Of a stretch of 64,000 nt of DNA, positions 48,573 through 60,625 are shown one piece after another (the stretch's first letter is position 1; each line of letters starts with the position of its first letter). Below the pieces are notes generated by a model that did no database searches, had not been told where the DNA came from, and saw nothing but the letters and a program-made list of their open reading frames with translations. Position numbers and translations under genes: made by a program. The stretch comes from Misgurnus anguillicaudatus (taxonomy: Eukaryota; Chordata; Actinopteri; Cypriniformes; Cobitidae), in the NCBI RefSeq assembly GCF_027580225.2, contig NC_073340.2, forward strand, positions 33,120,501 through 33,184,500, given 5' to 3'.

Positions 48573-49144
48573 TGATTTTAAGCAGAAGTTGTTGCACTGC
48601 GGAGAGACACTGAATAACGTCACGTCTGTGTACACTGTCTATGTGTGGTGGTAATGTTAATATTGTGGGCGCGGCCACCAGAAATAAATCAACGTATGGG
48701 AAAAACAGTGTTTTGAAAGAAACAGTCGTTCAACATGCCACTTAGGATGACGTCGATTCAAGTTTTATCTTCCTGGGCGGGTTGCATTTTACCTTGGCGG
48801 GTAAGAGCTTATGTAAGGAAAGCACTGTTATATTATAGTCAATGCTTACCAGTGACTTATTATTTATGTCTTTTGGATGGCTCTAACCAGCATGAAATAG
48901 ATTTGAATGCTTGAAATTAATGTGGAGAAAATATGATTGTGCATCCTATTAATTTCTTTCATTATAAGACAAAACATTTGATTAAAAAAGTTTTTGAAAT
49001 GGATTGCTTGGACCAAATAATGAAGAAAAAGCAGGCAATTAAAGCCCAAAATAGATTAACTCTTTCAATACTGTTTATTAAGCATCTCAGGGTGAAACCT
49101 GAAGAAGCTGCTTAATTAAATGACGAGAACATTTCTGCAATTTC
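48573..49144. other. Unique stretch without a gene
   Basis: Nothing recognisable. The opposite-strand frames at 48864-49115 overlap each other and look like chance. Confidence 0.35.
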
Positions 49145-49365
49145 TGTGTAAAGGGTGCCATTTTTGGTTGAATGGTTACATAAAGAACCTTTAACATATG
49201 AACAACCTTTAAAAATGGTTCTTTGTAATGGAAAAGTTTTTGTTAGATTATCAAAATGAAATGATTCCTTAAGGAGCTGTTGACTGAAAGGTTATTTGGA
49301 ACCAATGGTTCTTCTATGGTATCGCTATGATGAACCATTTAGGCACATTTACTTTTAAGAGTATA
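49145..49365. repeat. MITE fragment with GGTTCTTTGTAATGG
   Basis: It has AAAGAACCTTTAACA and the inverted AAAATGGTTCTTTGTAA, plus CAATGGTTCTTCTATGG, as in the palindromic MITE family of 33337. The ends are decayed. Confidence 0.5.
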
Positions 49366-49378
49366 CACTAGGACTGTC

Positions 49379-49777
49379 TAGGGCTGTCACGTATATAAAA
49401 TTTGGCTAGTGGTTAATTGTCTATTAAATTGTGACGATTAATTGCCTGTTTTAGGGCCTTGGCGATTATGACGATTAATTGCCTGTTTTATTGGTTTGAC
49501 ATTTAATTCTTATATTTTTCTTTTTCGTTTATGAAATAATTTTCACATATTGTTGTGATTATTTCAATAAAATCTTGTGCAAGGTTTACCTGGCAGTAAA
49601 TGTAAATACACATAACACATATTTAAAAGTAATCTAATACTGTCTCGTTTATACAGGCGCTGCAGCCCCCCCTTGTGTTTTTTAGTGAGATGTGCAATCA
49701 TTGCGGTGATCTGAAATCATCGCGAAGAGGTCAAACAATCACAGTGAGACAATTATTTAATCGTTATGACAGCCCTA
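49379..49777. mobile_element. hAT-like element with TAGGGCTGTCA ends
   Basis: The left end is TAGGGCTGTCAC and the right end GTTATGACAGCCCTA. Inside, GACGATTAATTGCCTGTTTTA occurs as a direct repeat. It is 399 bp with no coding frame. I see no clear 8-bp duplication; a TAGGACTGTC just upstream complicates the left boundary. Confidence 0.65.
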
Positions 49778-49894
49778 GCGTACTTATTTCATAGTTTTGA
49801 TGAGTTTACTGTTATCCTAAAATGTGGGGAAAATATGAATAAAAAGTGGCCTTACACTTTTGTTTTTGCATTTTTGTTCACAAAGAATGCTTTC

Positions 49895-50032
49895 CGTGTA
49901 TGATACGGTAATGTTATACGTCCTCTTTTAGAGCGATCTAAGAAAATTTACGACACATTTGTGTTCACACAGAAGCCTTTCTGCCAATTTTACAGACATT
50001 TTCTGGGACCAAAGTGCTGTGTGAATGGGGTT
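49895..50032 (-). repeat. Dispersed repeat with CACACAGCACTTTGG, copy 1
   Basis: Inverse copy of 60484-60625: GTGTTCACACAGAAGCC, TTTTCTGGGACCAAAGTGCT and GTGTGAATGGGGTT are shared. Boundaries are approximate. Confidence 0.75.
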
Positions 50033-51329
50033 GGGGAACGTGATTTCACCAAGTAGGATGTGATCACTGATCAATACCATTGTTGGTCCTGGATCAATAT
50101 TTTCAGTAACCAATCAAATTGCAGGAATGGGATTATACTGTAATCTCTTGTGGGTCCTGTCAGGTAACAACCCACTCGTTAACCAAAGGTATTTAAAACA
50201 GAAGTCGTACATTCGTATCGAGTCTTTCTCTTCATCTCAGATCAGAGTGCTATATAGATTACAGCCCACAGTCACAGGAGTCTGCATGAGAACTGCAGAC
50301 GTGGGTTTTTTAGACACGTCTTACATTTCTGGAACGGATAAGGATCCTCTGAGTTAAAACTGACTGACAGACTGATGCTCGCTTGAAGCTGATCTTTTCT
50401 GCTCAGGACGGTTGCCAGAAACACACGATACTCTTTAAAAAGAGAAACGGGGAGAGATAGAGATGGCAGGAGGCTAAAAGAGGATAGAGTTGAATTTGTT
50501 ATTGTTAGGGAGATCCAAAAATTTGCTCTCGAGTCATGCAAACGTGACATTGAATCACAAATACTGCCAAGTGCCGAAGCCTTTTCCATTTTTTAAGAGG
50601 GAAATTTTAATACGAGTATTAAACAGACCCATACAACAGCTGAGGTGTGTGTTAAAATCTCCTCTATACAGCGGCTCTTTTAACGGGACAAATGAGAGAA
50701 GATTAATGAAATGTCGCTGCATAATGTCCTGAATTGATGCAACTGTTTGACACCGGTGTCATGGTTTTATTCAGATCCTCTCAGGGCTTCTTTCAAATGG
50801 AAATGCACGGGCTTCTGCGCTGCCTGCTCTCCGTCACCCATAACAATGGACTTCTTTGCACGATAGCAACAGGAATAAGTCTCCTGTTTCAGACATTAAT
50901 ATGACATTTAAACTTACTCAGACAAACAGAGATCTGTGAAACTGTGATGATGATTCTCAAAATACTTATTAGTTTCCATTCCAACAAAACATTTTTGTTT
51001 CTAACACCTGAGGAGATTACTTTAGTAATCTACATTTAATCATTTGCAGATGTTTTTTGTCAAAGTGGCTTACAAATGAGAAAGCATTCAATATTTTGTC
51101 TTAGGAGCCAACGATAAACATAGAACGTAAAGCTATGTTTAATATCAACAATACAAATGAATGCCATATTCTATTTTAAGATTATATAGAATATATATAT
51201 TATTTGAAAAATGCTTGTAATGATAAAAAAGTTGGAAATCTGATAAAATTGGAACGATAAAATACCAGTAAATGCATCTTGTTTTAAAATGTATACAGCC
51301 TTTCCAAATTTATACAGAAGATGCTACTG
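50033..51329. other. Mostly unique stretch without a supported gene
   Basis: At 51036-51083 there is a SINE-tail-like piece on the minus strand (ATTTGCAGATGTTTTTTGTC AAAGTGGCTTACA). The frames at 50127-50732 overlap each other on both strands and carry no domain. Confidence 0.4.
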
Positions 51330-52133
51330 AGGCTACGTTTGCACGTGGGCAGCTATTTTCATGAACGGACATTTCAACCTCTCCGGTTTCAAAAATAATA
51401 TGTCAGTTTTCAGAAAAGTGTTCATTTACACATACCCGTGCATATATGCCGTCAAGAGAAGCTCAAGCCAACGTAAGCCAATCACCGGCGGCGCTGGTGG
51501 TGATGCGGACTGGTTTTACATGTTGGAGGGAGGAGTTGGTGTTCGATGACGTTAAAGTACCACGAGAGCGATTTGAAATTAGACCTCTACGTGTGATTTC
51601 TCAACTCGCTCTCGCGGTACATTGACATCATCCGCCTGTCGGTTCTTGCAGCGCCGCATGAAGTCGAACATGTGGAAAATTGCTGACCTCCGATCACTCG
51701 TCTCTGCTCTTCGACATAATGGATTTTTGGCCGCCTAAACATCCTTTTGTCTCAATTTACATGCAAGCGTGCAAACAAAGGTTTTCAAAATATCCACTTT
51801 GGCCGGAGTTTTTAGAAAGAATCGGTTTCAGAGGCGAAATCTACATTTACGTGTAAACGAAGGGCGTAAACGACGGTAAATGTATCAGTTTTTCAAAATA
51901 ACCATGTACGTGTAATAGTGTTATAGTCAAGACCACCTAAACAGAGACCAAGTCATGACCAAGACAAAGACAGGCTGAGACCGAGACAAGACCAAGACTT
52001 TAAAGGGTCGAGACTGAGTCAAGACCAGACAGGCCGAGACCAAGTCAAGACCAAGACTAAGACCAGTGCAAGTCACTGCATTAAAACACTTACGATAAAG
52101 TGTGGAATGTACATATGATTAGGCACTTCTTGT

Positions 52134-52158
52134 CTGTGTGTGTGCGTGTGTGCGTGTG

Positions 52159-52210
<52 letters not shown>

Positions 52211-52220
52211 CGTGCGTGTA
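52134..52220. repeat. TG microsatellite
   Basis: A long TG run with CGTG interruptions. The His-Thr repetitive frames on the minus strand are artefacts of it. Confidence 0.97.
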
Positions 52221-52493
52221 TGTGCCATCAGAGAAGTTGATAAAATAATCAAAGGCATTGCAGATATATGGGAATTTATCTTTGTCTATAAGCAAATAAA
52301 AGTGAACAAACACTAAAGAGCTGAAATCAACTTAACCATTTAATCAACTTAACACAATGCAGGTGTTTTTAGTAATAAAATTAGAAAAACTGTGATTGGG
52401 AGAAACTTAAACAATGCTTAAACAATGCCAACATCATATGCCAAACCTGAATAAACTGCATAACATTAATGATAAAAAATAAATTTGTGGTGT

Positions 52494-52926
52494 GCACTGC
52501 AAAAAAATGATTTTCAAGAAAAAAATTTGCTTAGTATTTTTGTCTCGTTTTCAGTAAAAGTATCTAAAAGTTCTTAAATTGAGATGCTTTTTCTTGATGA
52601 GCAAATCTACCCAAGAAAATAAGTCTAATTTTTAGATAAAAAATATCAAATTTAAGTGATTTTGTGCATAAAACAAGCAAAAAAATCTGCCAATAGGTTA
52701 AGCAAAAAAATCTTGAATCTTTTTCTTAAACAATAAATTCAAGAAAGATTTTGTTGCTTGTTTTATGCACAAAATCACTTTTTGCTCTAAAAACTAGACT
52801 TATTTTCTTGGGTCGTTTTGTTCATCAAGACAAAGCATCTTAATTTAAGAATTTTTAGATATTTTTAGTGAAAACAAGACAAAAATACTAAGAATTTTTT
52901 TCTTGAAAATCATTTTTTGCAGTGTG
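52494..52926. mobile_element. MITE with CACTGCAAAAAATG ends, intact
   Basis: The left end GCACTGCAAAAAAATGATTT pairs with the right end AAATCATTTTTTGCAGTG. Arms pair over TTAGTATTTTTGTCTCGTTT, AAGAAAATAAGTCTA and GATTTTGTGCATAAAACAAG. It is about 430 bp, nested in the hAT, and shows the full order for the split copy at 46465-48475. Confidence 0.85.
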
Positions 52927-53552
52927 CCATCAGTTGTGGTCTTGACCGGTCTTGAAATAAAATTCCGAGTCCTCTTTGTCTGAGAACGAGACAAGAAATG
53001 TGGTCGATTCCAAGACGAGACCAAGACCTTTAAAAAGTGGTCTTGAGACCGGCCATGAGACCGAGACCGGTCTCGAGAACTACAACACTAATGTGTAAAC
53101 ATAGCCTGAATGTGATTTGAGTGATTGAATCAAAAAACCTTTTGAAACCCGTCCACACCTTTATTGAGCGCTGTCCACCTGTGATCCGATCACCTGAGAT
53201 GGATGGTAATACCAGGTGCAAACAAGGCATAAGTGACATCTTGTTCAGGGTCTGTCATTGGTGTAATATGTATTCTGGAGATGAAGCAGGGACATGCTCG
53301 GTGATTTTAGACTTTAGCTCATTTTGTTTACTCCTGAAGCTCTGAGCTTTGTTCTTAATCCTAAGGTAGTGATGCAATACTCCGAGAAGCATGCAAAGGA
53401 CTTGGCGCACACAAATGTTTGGAACAATTATCAATTTTTAATTTGTTTTAAAATCAATTTCGAATAAAATGTTCGCTTTGGATGTTTATCTCACAGAGTG
53501 TGATGCAAGGCTTTATGGGATTGCCTTCTCCACAATTTTACCTTAAAATTTT

Positions 53553-53690
53553 AATTTGGCAAAAGCTTTTATCCAAAGTGACTTCAGGATAGTGCATTAC
53601 AAGGTATATGTTTTATCGGTATGTACAGTATGTTTCCTGGGGATTGACCTTTGCGATGCTAACGCAAGACTCTTCCGACTGAGGTACAGG
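53553..53690 (-). repeat. tRNA-derived SINE, copy 3
   Basis: On the minus strand: ACCTCAGTCGGAAGAGTCTT as A-box region, GCAAAGGTCAATCCCCAGG as B-box region, ATACCTTGTAATGCACT, then CACTTTGGATAAAAGC. This is the most complete copy in the window. Confidence 0.75.
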
Positions 53691-54342
53691 AACGCAAAAC
53701 AAGGATTTTAAATGGCAGTCTTTGCTTATAATTTGAAACAGCCCATGATGCCTTAAAATGCTGTAGGTGGGCAGCACAGCAGGTTTAAGAACAGAGGCGT
53801 ATTGTGCATTGCTCTCATTCCACCGGTGCCTCTCCTGCAGAATCCAGCCGTGCACCTGCACCTCGGGGAGCAGTAACAGAAAGAGGTTCCTGCTTCATTT
53901 TTAATGAACTCTGGCTCATAGTTGAACTCCTGTACTTTCACTCTCTCTCTCTCTCTCTCTCGCTCGTACCTCTTGAGTACTCCCACCTTTATTCCAGTCT
54001 CTATTCATGTGTCTGTCTCTCACTATGCTCACACTCACCCTTTCCTTGCCTCATCTGTCCAATATTAGTTTTTATAGATGGCTTTAAAATGTCTTGTGAA
54101 ACTAAATCGATTATCTACCTTATTTATTTTACAGCTCACAAGACTATGATTTTTTACACTGGTCTGAGATGGACTTCTAAGATCAAGCTTTGAAGTTTCC
54201 TCTCGGATTTGTTGTTAGTCCAGTTTAAATGTATGCTCCAGTTTCATTTGATATTTTTCAGGTTAGCATGGATTCAGTGTAAAGTTATTTGTTGCACTGT
54301 CGAGTACATGCAGCACAGTACTTCTTTAAAAGAATAAATTCC
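53691..54342. other. Stretch without a supported gene
   Basis: A CT microsatellite lies at 53939-53963. The 129-codon frame at 53804-54193 runs through it and has no recognisable domain, so it is not called. Confidence 0.4.
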
Positions 54343-54590
54343 AGCCTGATCTCACAAGAATTCGTACATATTTTACGAGTTGGGTAATTTGTATGAATTC
54401 ATACGAAGTTAATCATGCAAAAACGTATGATTCTCATGAAAAAAACAACAATAAAACCTAACCCCACACCTAACCGCAACGTCACAGGGGTCAAGGCAAA
54501 TGGTACAAAAACTTACGAATGTGATCGTATGAATTAAAAAATTAGCCAACTTGTAATATATGTATGAATTCTCGTGAGATAGCATTGGCT
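54343..54590. mobile_element. MITE with AGCCTGATCTCACAAGAATT ends
   Basis: The left end AGCCTGATCTCACAAGAATT pairs with the complement of the right end AATTCTCGTGAGATAGCATT. Internal TTCGTACATATTTTACGAG pairs with the right arm. It is about 250 bp. Confidence 0.7.
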
Positions 54591-54730
54591 TTTCACAATT
54601 TCACAATGTTGCAAAAAAACTTAACCAAAAGTTAAAAAAGCAACAATAAAACAAGCAGTATAGGAATAAGGAAAAACGAGAAGACAAAAACAGAAAAGTT
54701 ATAAAATACATAAAATGTATGGTATAGATT

Positions 54731-54919
54731 CACTGTAAAAAGTGAAAAGATGGATCGACTTAAAAAAAATACTTTACCTGGTAACACCTAAAAATATAAT
54801 ATATAATTCAATTTAAGTTATTTCAACCTAAATTTTTCATATAAAGTGTTTTTCATATACAATGTAACTATTTTTTAGGTGAAAGTATTTTTTAAGTTGA
54901 TCCAACTTTTTTTGTAGTG
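54731..54919. mobile_element. MITE with CACTGTAAAAAGTG ends, intact
   Basis: The left end CACTGTAAAAAGTGAAAAG continues to ATGGATCGACTTAAAAA; the right arm is AAGTTGATCCAACTTTTTTT. It is about 190 bp. A second copy, split by insertions, begins at 55001. Confidence 0.75.
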
Positions 54920-55087
54920 TTGTAAAAGTCTTTACTCTGTGTTTACTCAAAGTAAATCAATGTGAAACCTTAACCGTCTTCAAGCTGTTTATGAAACCAC
55001 ACATTTTAAAAAGTGAAAAGTTGGATCAACTTAAAAAATACTTTATTTGGTTAACACCTAGAACATTAAGTTCTTTCAACTTGTATA

Positions 55088-55969
55088 CAGTAGCAGCCAC
55101 CGACTCCTTTTTTGAGTATCCACGATGCGACGCTCGTCACAATGTATGTAGCCGTCATGTGTGGTTCATCATTTCAAAATATGTCTTCACCGTCTCATGT
55201 GAACCATGTTCATCATGCGTCTTGTCATAATAAGTGTCTGCTGCACACATGTCTAAAGGGTTTTATGATAAAAGTTTGCCAGATACTTGCTTAACTCTTT
55301 CCCCGCCAGCATTGCCAGCCAGCATTTTTCATGATTTTCACAAAAGTTGAATGCCTTCCACAAAATGTTTTTCTTAAAATATATAAACATCCATTATAGC
55401 AAATGAAAGAATCATATTAATAATCATTATTTATATATATATATATATATATATCCATCATTTGTTCTCTTGTAATCACCTCTCAAATATGGGTAGGTGT
55501 CTTCAAAAACACCAAATTTTAAGCAAAAAGCTGAGATAATTGCATTTTTGTAAAGGACTTTTGATAGAGATCCGATTCAGAGCGATCCTTAAAACATACA
55601 CAGAGTTTTAACTGTTTCACGTGAGGCGTTACTTGCATAAGTTTGCAACCTGGTGGATAATAGCGGTATTGCGGAAAGCCAGAAATACTCGTCAATGGCA
55701 GGGAAGCGTTTTCTCATAATTGACGAGTTAAATCGTCAATGGTTAATCTCGTGTAATCAGAGTTTACTGTTTAGTGAATGTCTTGCAAGTATTTTGTGAA
55801 CTTAAGCATCTCTTTTATCATAACCATTTTGACGTGTGCAGCAGGCACTTATGGACATGTTGCACATGATGCAACAAACACATATTTTGGAATGACGAAC
55901 AACACACGACACTTCGAACACATATTTTGAGTTTGCGGTCCTCGAAAGAATAGTCACAAGTCGCCACTG
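55088..55969. mobile_element. Foldback with CAGTAGCAGCC ends, copy 2, middle layer
   Basis: Same family as 16576-17109: CGATGCGACGCTCGTCACAA, TCTCATGTGAACCATG, TTTTATGATAAAAG and GTAATCAGAGTTTACTGTT. The flanks CTTGTATA (55080-55087) and CTCGTATG (55970-55977) agree in six of eight, which suggests a hAT-type 8-bp duplication. A TTAACTC MITE sits in its centre. Confidence 0.78.
55291..55746. mobile_element. TTAACTC-family MITE, copy 4, innermost layer
   Basis: The left end is TTAACTCTTTCCCCGCCAGC; the right end is GTCAATGG-TTAA with the GCGGGGAAAGAG part lost. The uninterrupted foldback at 16855 reads GATACTCTCATAATCTC where this one reads GATACTTGC-TTAA...TTAA-TCTC, so the empty site is visible and the target was TTAA-like. 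It contains a TA microsatellite (55432-55454). Confidence 0.88.
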
Positions 55970-56044
55970 CTCGTATGTTAAAAATACTTTTTTTACCAAT
56001 TGAAGTATTCTTTTTTAAGTTGATCCAACTTTTCACTTTTTACA

Positions 56045-56789
56045 GTATTAATAAGGAGTTAGTTTTGCACAGGCATTGTGTATAATGGTTTTAAAATCTG
56101 AAAGTCACAATACACCCACACTATTTGAGAGAAAATGGCAATGTGTACAGTTTGCTTGACATTTGCGTAAATTATTTTATATTACAGTTAGTGTCTAAAT
56201 AGCACCTGTCACCGCACACATTATACACCCACATTTGTTAAATTTTCATAGCAAGCTTTATTTAAAAGCTTCACTGATCCTTAAGCACGTCGCCTTAAGT
56301 GTACCCTTACTCACTAAAGAGCTCGCCAGATCTTTTACAAAGTCTGCCATTGCAATATTTTATTTTGTGCATATTGCATTGCGATGTGAGTTGCTTTTAC
56401 AAAAAGACTTTAATATATCTATATGAGACAAAAAATATTTTTTTATAAAATATCTTTATCTTCATGGTAAATAAAAAAGCTGCATCAACTAGTGCCTTGG
56501 ATTTCTCATACAGCTCAGGGATGGCAACTTGAGAAAAATAGTTATATTTATTTTTGACATATATGTTTGCACGTTCTGCAATGTAACTTTCGCGTATGCA
56601 CACATTGTGAAGTCAATGCTAAAGTGATATATTGTGTAGTCCTACATGATGGTGCTTCAGGTTTTGTGTGTAGCATGCATCAGACAGTCAGTGTGCGGAC
56701 TATAGCCGTGAGACTATTCAGTCCTAATGTTTTGGGTCCATTAACGAGAAGATTTGTTAGATTTCACTAAACTTGGACTCAATGCTCAG
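56045..56789. other. Unique stretch without a gene
   Basis: Nothing recognisable. Confidence 0.4.
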
Positions 56790-56912
56790 TGTATTGTGTT
56801 AGTGGTACAAATGATCATAGGATTTCCCAAGCAACAGACATACATGATAAAAAAATATACCTTGTAATGTGCTGTAAGTCAATTTGGAAAAAAGCATCTG
56901 CCAAATGCGTAC
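56790..56912 (+). repeat. tRNA-derived SINE, copy 4
   Basis: It has a decayed head (TAGGATTTCCCAAGCAAC), then ATACCTTGTAATGTGCTGTA, and the tail AATTTGGAAAAAAGCATCTG CCAAATG. A further tail-only piece (CTTTGGATAAAAGTATTTGC) is at 59088-59127. Confidence 0.65.
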
Positions 56913-57697
56913 ATGTAAATGTTTACTGGTCGATGATGTGCAAACAGACTTTGGTGTCCATAGGTCAAGAAAGCCCTGAAGTATTGAGGGAAGACAGTGA
57001 AAGTGGTGGTTAATTTATTGCTCTGTGCTATTGATAAAATATCACTTTCAGTCGGAGTCTTTATGCTAAGTGTCCCGCAAGTGTACTTTAAGTGCCTTTA
57101 CTTCAAGGGTCTGTTTTGCCCGTAAGCTCCCTCTGAACCATTCTGTTAAATTTCCTTGTTCTCACTGTCTGCGTGAGTTCATGAGTAAGTGCCGAGCATG
57201 TTAATGGAAAGCTGCAGGCAAGCTGTACAATAGGGCTGATACTAAGAAATTAGGCTTTCAGAGATGTCAGTTAGACCTTTAGAAAATTCACGATTTCGGT
57301 CTTTCACCTGGCCATTGTTTGACAGAAGCTGGATGTAAAGCAGCTTCAAAATGTGTGTGCGTGTACGCGTGTGTAGTAGTCTCATTAAGAGGCATTAATG
57401 TTTCTGGCTAAATGGATTTGCCATTACCCCCTTAGACCCTGAAGCAAAAATGTGTAGTTTTCACACATTTAGTTTTTTTTTTTTTTTTGGATTGTCAAAC
57501 TTTAACACAAGCTAGAATCAAGTGCAAGGTAACTTATTTTAGAAATCAGATTGCTTTCAATTTATTTCAATTGAAGAGTGCAGATGCAAAACCCTCTATT
57601 TGCATCTGACATGTTTTCTTGTAAATGAGCATTTTTATCAGGCTCTTATGTTTAGTTTCTACCGAGTGCCTAAGCTGACATTGCAGTAAAAAAAATC

Positions 57698-58295
57698 TAA
57701 AGTTTAGTTTCATGTGCTCACGCGAAATGTGCAGAATTCTTTTTAAATGGACTGTAAGTAGGATTTTAAGTGTTTTTTTAATCAAAATCAATGTCTTTAT
57801 TCATAAATATGTCCTCGTTGGTGTCAAATGACCTCTGCCGATGATCTGACTTTTCTTTGTAAGCTTAGATTTTCTCCTCGTTACTTACATTGAACGGGTA
57901 AGTCCAAGGAGGCATCCATATCGTTCCGCCGTATTGATAAACTCTAAAAGCAGAGAGGGACAAAAAGCACTAGCCTACCAACACGTTTCCACAACGCGTT
58001 TTCATTCAGAACATGTGAACCAGCTGCAACGGACAAGGAGATCAGTGATTACATAACGGCTACCGTAGTTGCAACACTCATTTTGAAATGGGAGGCGCTA
58101 GAGAGCACTGTTCGTTTGAATGCAAAATACAATTCCACCACTAGATGGGGGTAAATCCTACTTATTGCCCCCTTTAAAGTTTAGTTTCGCATGCTCAAGA
58201 AACAATTCACATGGATCTATCACGCGCGCAGATGAAACATTCGCTTTCACATGTGCACGCGATAGTTTCACGTGCGCACACGAAACTAAACTTTA
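57698..58295. mobile_element. Inverted-repeat element with TAAAGTTTAGTTTC ends
   Basis: The left arm TAAAGTTTAGTTTCATGTGC pairs with the right arm GCACACGAAACTAAACTTTA. A TTAA MITE (57743-58177) lies inside, and another copy of AGTTTAGTTTCGCATGC follows the MITE. Confidence 0.6.
57743..58177. mobile_element. TTAAAGGGGGCAATAAGTAGGA MITE
   Basis: The left end TTAAATGGACTGTAAGTAGG and the right end CCTACTTATTGCCCCCTTTAA pair with a few mismatches. TTAA is at both ends. The interior has CCACCACTAGATGGGGG. It is 435 bp. Confidence 0.78.
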
Positions 58296-60483
58296 TTTAA
58301 TTTTTGCTCCATGTCCCCTTAGGGGCTCCGTAAGTTTCAGTAATTGAAATGCCTTTTTTCACAAGTGTCACTTTTGTCATTTCATTGTAATTTAACAAAT
58401 TTGACTGGATTTAGCTGCAAAACCCTCTAAGTGCATGCAAGCTTTTATGGCAAAAGCACTTGTATAAAAATCCACTCCTTTGGACAAGACATAGTAAACA
58501 GTTGCAAAATCACAAAAGATGTAACTAGAAACATGGCAAATGATGAAAGTCAAAGTGTAAACTGAACTACACATTAGGTGGCGCTGTAGTCCATGTGACT
58601 GCCAAAAATGGTTGTATTCAGGCCCAAGATCTCTCAGGGGACACAAGTTTGTGATTTTAGGTCGTTTTGCACGCCGTAGTTAATCTAATCCATCTTTCAT
58701 GCACTTAAACCCTATTTGGACGATATTTTTTTCTCGTGGGGACGTAAGGTATTTTTTTCATTATTTACAGGGGTAGTCATGATTTTATTGCCGTCCAAAT
58801 CCAGAATCCGGTGTTTTTGTAATTATATAAAAAAGTAGCGGATGGGGCGGAGATGCACGTACGTCTTTTGCGCAGTTTCTGGTGTATGCATGGCTTTATA
58901 TATCTGAAAACATTTGTGCTTACGCAAAATCTGCCTTGCGTACGTACACTTTAAGGATGAAATCTTCGCAAAGCTTTATACACAAGGCCCCAGGTGTTTT
59001 GTATTATAAATTCACAAATCCACCACAAATCTTCATCTGAATGCATGAGTTTTATAACGGAGTAGGCATGCAAATGTATTTATAAGAAGTAGCTTTGGAT
59101 AAAAGTATTTGCTAAATGCCTAAATGTAAACAATTACCTTCCGAATAAGACTTTAGAGGTCAAGTGCACAAAGTCGACGTGATGTTTAGTGCATTCTGAC
59201 AACAACGTGATCATTTCTGAATCTTATTTTTGACAGAGGTGGTGTTTAGCAGTTTTTGCATCTGAACTCTTCAATTATTAATTACTGTATACGCCCCTCC
59301 CGCTCTCCACAAAACAGCAAGCAGTGATTATCTGACGGAAAGCAAGAAATGACCAAAATAAACCATATATTGTTAAAAAGCACAATTTGTCTACTTTGAG
59401 AAGCATTTTTTATTTATTTATTGATAGTGCAAATGGTTGAAGAGTCACAGTAAAATGAATGGGCTTGATATTGTGTCAAGCATAGAAATTCAGATCAAAC
59501 TGTGTTTAAGTTTCATAAGACACTTTTTAGTCAAGCAACCCAATACTTTTGACGGGTAAGAAATTATTAAATGAATCTTTGTATAAAATCCTAGCATTAT
59601 GACAAGTTTGCCCTTTAAAAATAAGTTTTGTTGTTTTTTAACTACATCACAACAGTCTCCACCACAACATTAAATAATTGTTGTTTGTCTCCTGGGGCTG
59701 TTTTGCACCGTAATTGCTAAAATCCTTCAATACTCTTAACATTCCTTCTCCATGGGAGTTCGGTTTAAATTGTTGTTTTCCTTCAAATTAAAGCAAAACT
59801 TTTCGAGTTCATGTCAGCATTCCTGCATCCAGCTGCCTACAGGAGGAAATTAATGGACATATTAGAAAAAGCACCGGCGTATTTATGAACGTGACAGTCA
59901 TGACAGATGGAGGAAAGATAAACGTTCAGGGAGGTTAATGTTGGACGGATTGTGGTTATCCTCCGTGCAAACAGAGAAAGATTTAGGAAAACAGAATCTG
60001 GATGGATCAAATATACCGGTATTGTTGTTATGGATCAGTGAGGTTGGTGTGAAACAGACAAATATTTAGAGCTGGGGAATAGAAATATCTGCCAAACATG
60101 ACATCTTTCAAGTTTTCTTTAATATTTTGTGAATTCTCAATCCAGTCTCATCTACAATGTGATTTTTGCTCTGTTCCTGCACCTAGTGAGCTGCCTATCT
60201 AGAAGGCATCACAGGGGCTCCGCTGACGTGTAGGATGTTTTAACGTAGATAACTTTTTGGCCAAAGGCAGAATTTCATTTAGTTTCATGGGCAATTCCAG
60301 AATGCACTGCAAAGTCCTGAGTAAAACATTTTGTCTGACGATTTTGTTATTAGCTAACTAACATGCTTTTGGAATCAATTGTGAGCTTATGCAAGTAGTA
60401 TGTTGTGCATTCTTCAGTAAATTATTCCCTTATTCCCTCATCTCAGGTTAAGATGCTGACTTAAAATGCAGTACCTGTTTAAT
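58296..60483. other. Mostly unique stretch
   Basis: At 58860-58993 a decayed piece (CTTACGCAAAATCTGCC, CTTTATACACAAGGCCCC) resembles the right end of the GCCTCATTTATAAA element family. No gene is seen. Confidence 0.35.
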
Positions 60484-60625
60484 AAACCCCATTCACACAG
60501 CACTTTGGTCCCAGAAAATGTTCGTATAATTGGCAGAGAGGCTTCTGTGTGAACACAAACACATCCCGTAATGTTCTGGGATCGCTCCAGTAAAGAGGAC
60601 CTAGTAACATTACCGTAACATTTAT
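60484..60625 (+). repeat. Dispersed repeat with CACACAGCACTTTGG, copy 2
   Basis: Inverse of 49895-50032: CCCCATTCACACAGCACTTT, CCCAGAAAATGTTCG, CTTCTGTGTGAACAC and AGTAACATTACCGTAAC. The hAT at 60644 is inserted just beyond, probably inside the same repeat. Confidence 0.75.

Larger units (their letters stand above)
51916..53090. mobile_element. hAT-type element with TAGTGTTRTAGT ends
   Basis: The left end TAGTGTTATAGTC pairs with the complement of the right end TAGTGTTGTAGTTCTCGAG. The flanks ACGTGTAA (51908-51915) and ATGTGTAA (53091-53098) match in seven of eight. Subterminal AAGACCAAGAC, GACCGGTCTTGA and related motifs repeat many times. It holds a TG microsatellite and a MITE. Confidence 0.82.
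51330..53107. mobile_element. MITE with AGGCTACGTTTGCACG ends, split by a hAT
   Basis: The left end is AGGCTACGTTTGCACG and the right end, complemented, is AGGCTATGTTTACACG. A hAT (51916-53090) has inserted in the right terminal repeat itself. Without it the element is about 590 bp. The interior has GCGGCGCTGGTGGTGATGCG. Confidence 0.7.
55001..56044. mobile_element. CACTGTAAAAAGTG MITE, outer layer of a three-level nest
   Basis: The left arm TAAAAAGTGAAAAGTTGGAT and the right arm GATCCAACTTTTCACTTTTT are complementary. The foldback at 55088-55969 splits it. Confidence 0.8.

Noticed and set aside
52073..52313. His-Thr rich frames
   Set aside because: They are direct translations of a TG/CA microsatellite.
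53804..54193. 129-codon plus-strand frame
   Set aside because: It runs through a CT microsatellite (Ser-Leu repeats) and has no domain.
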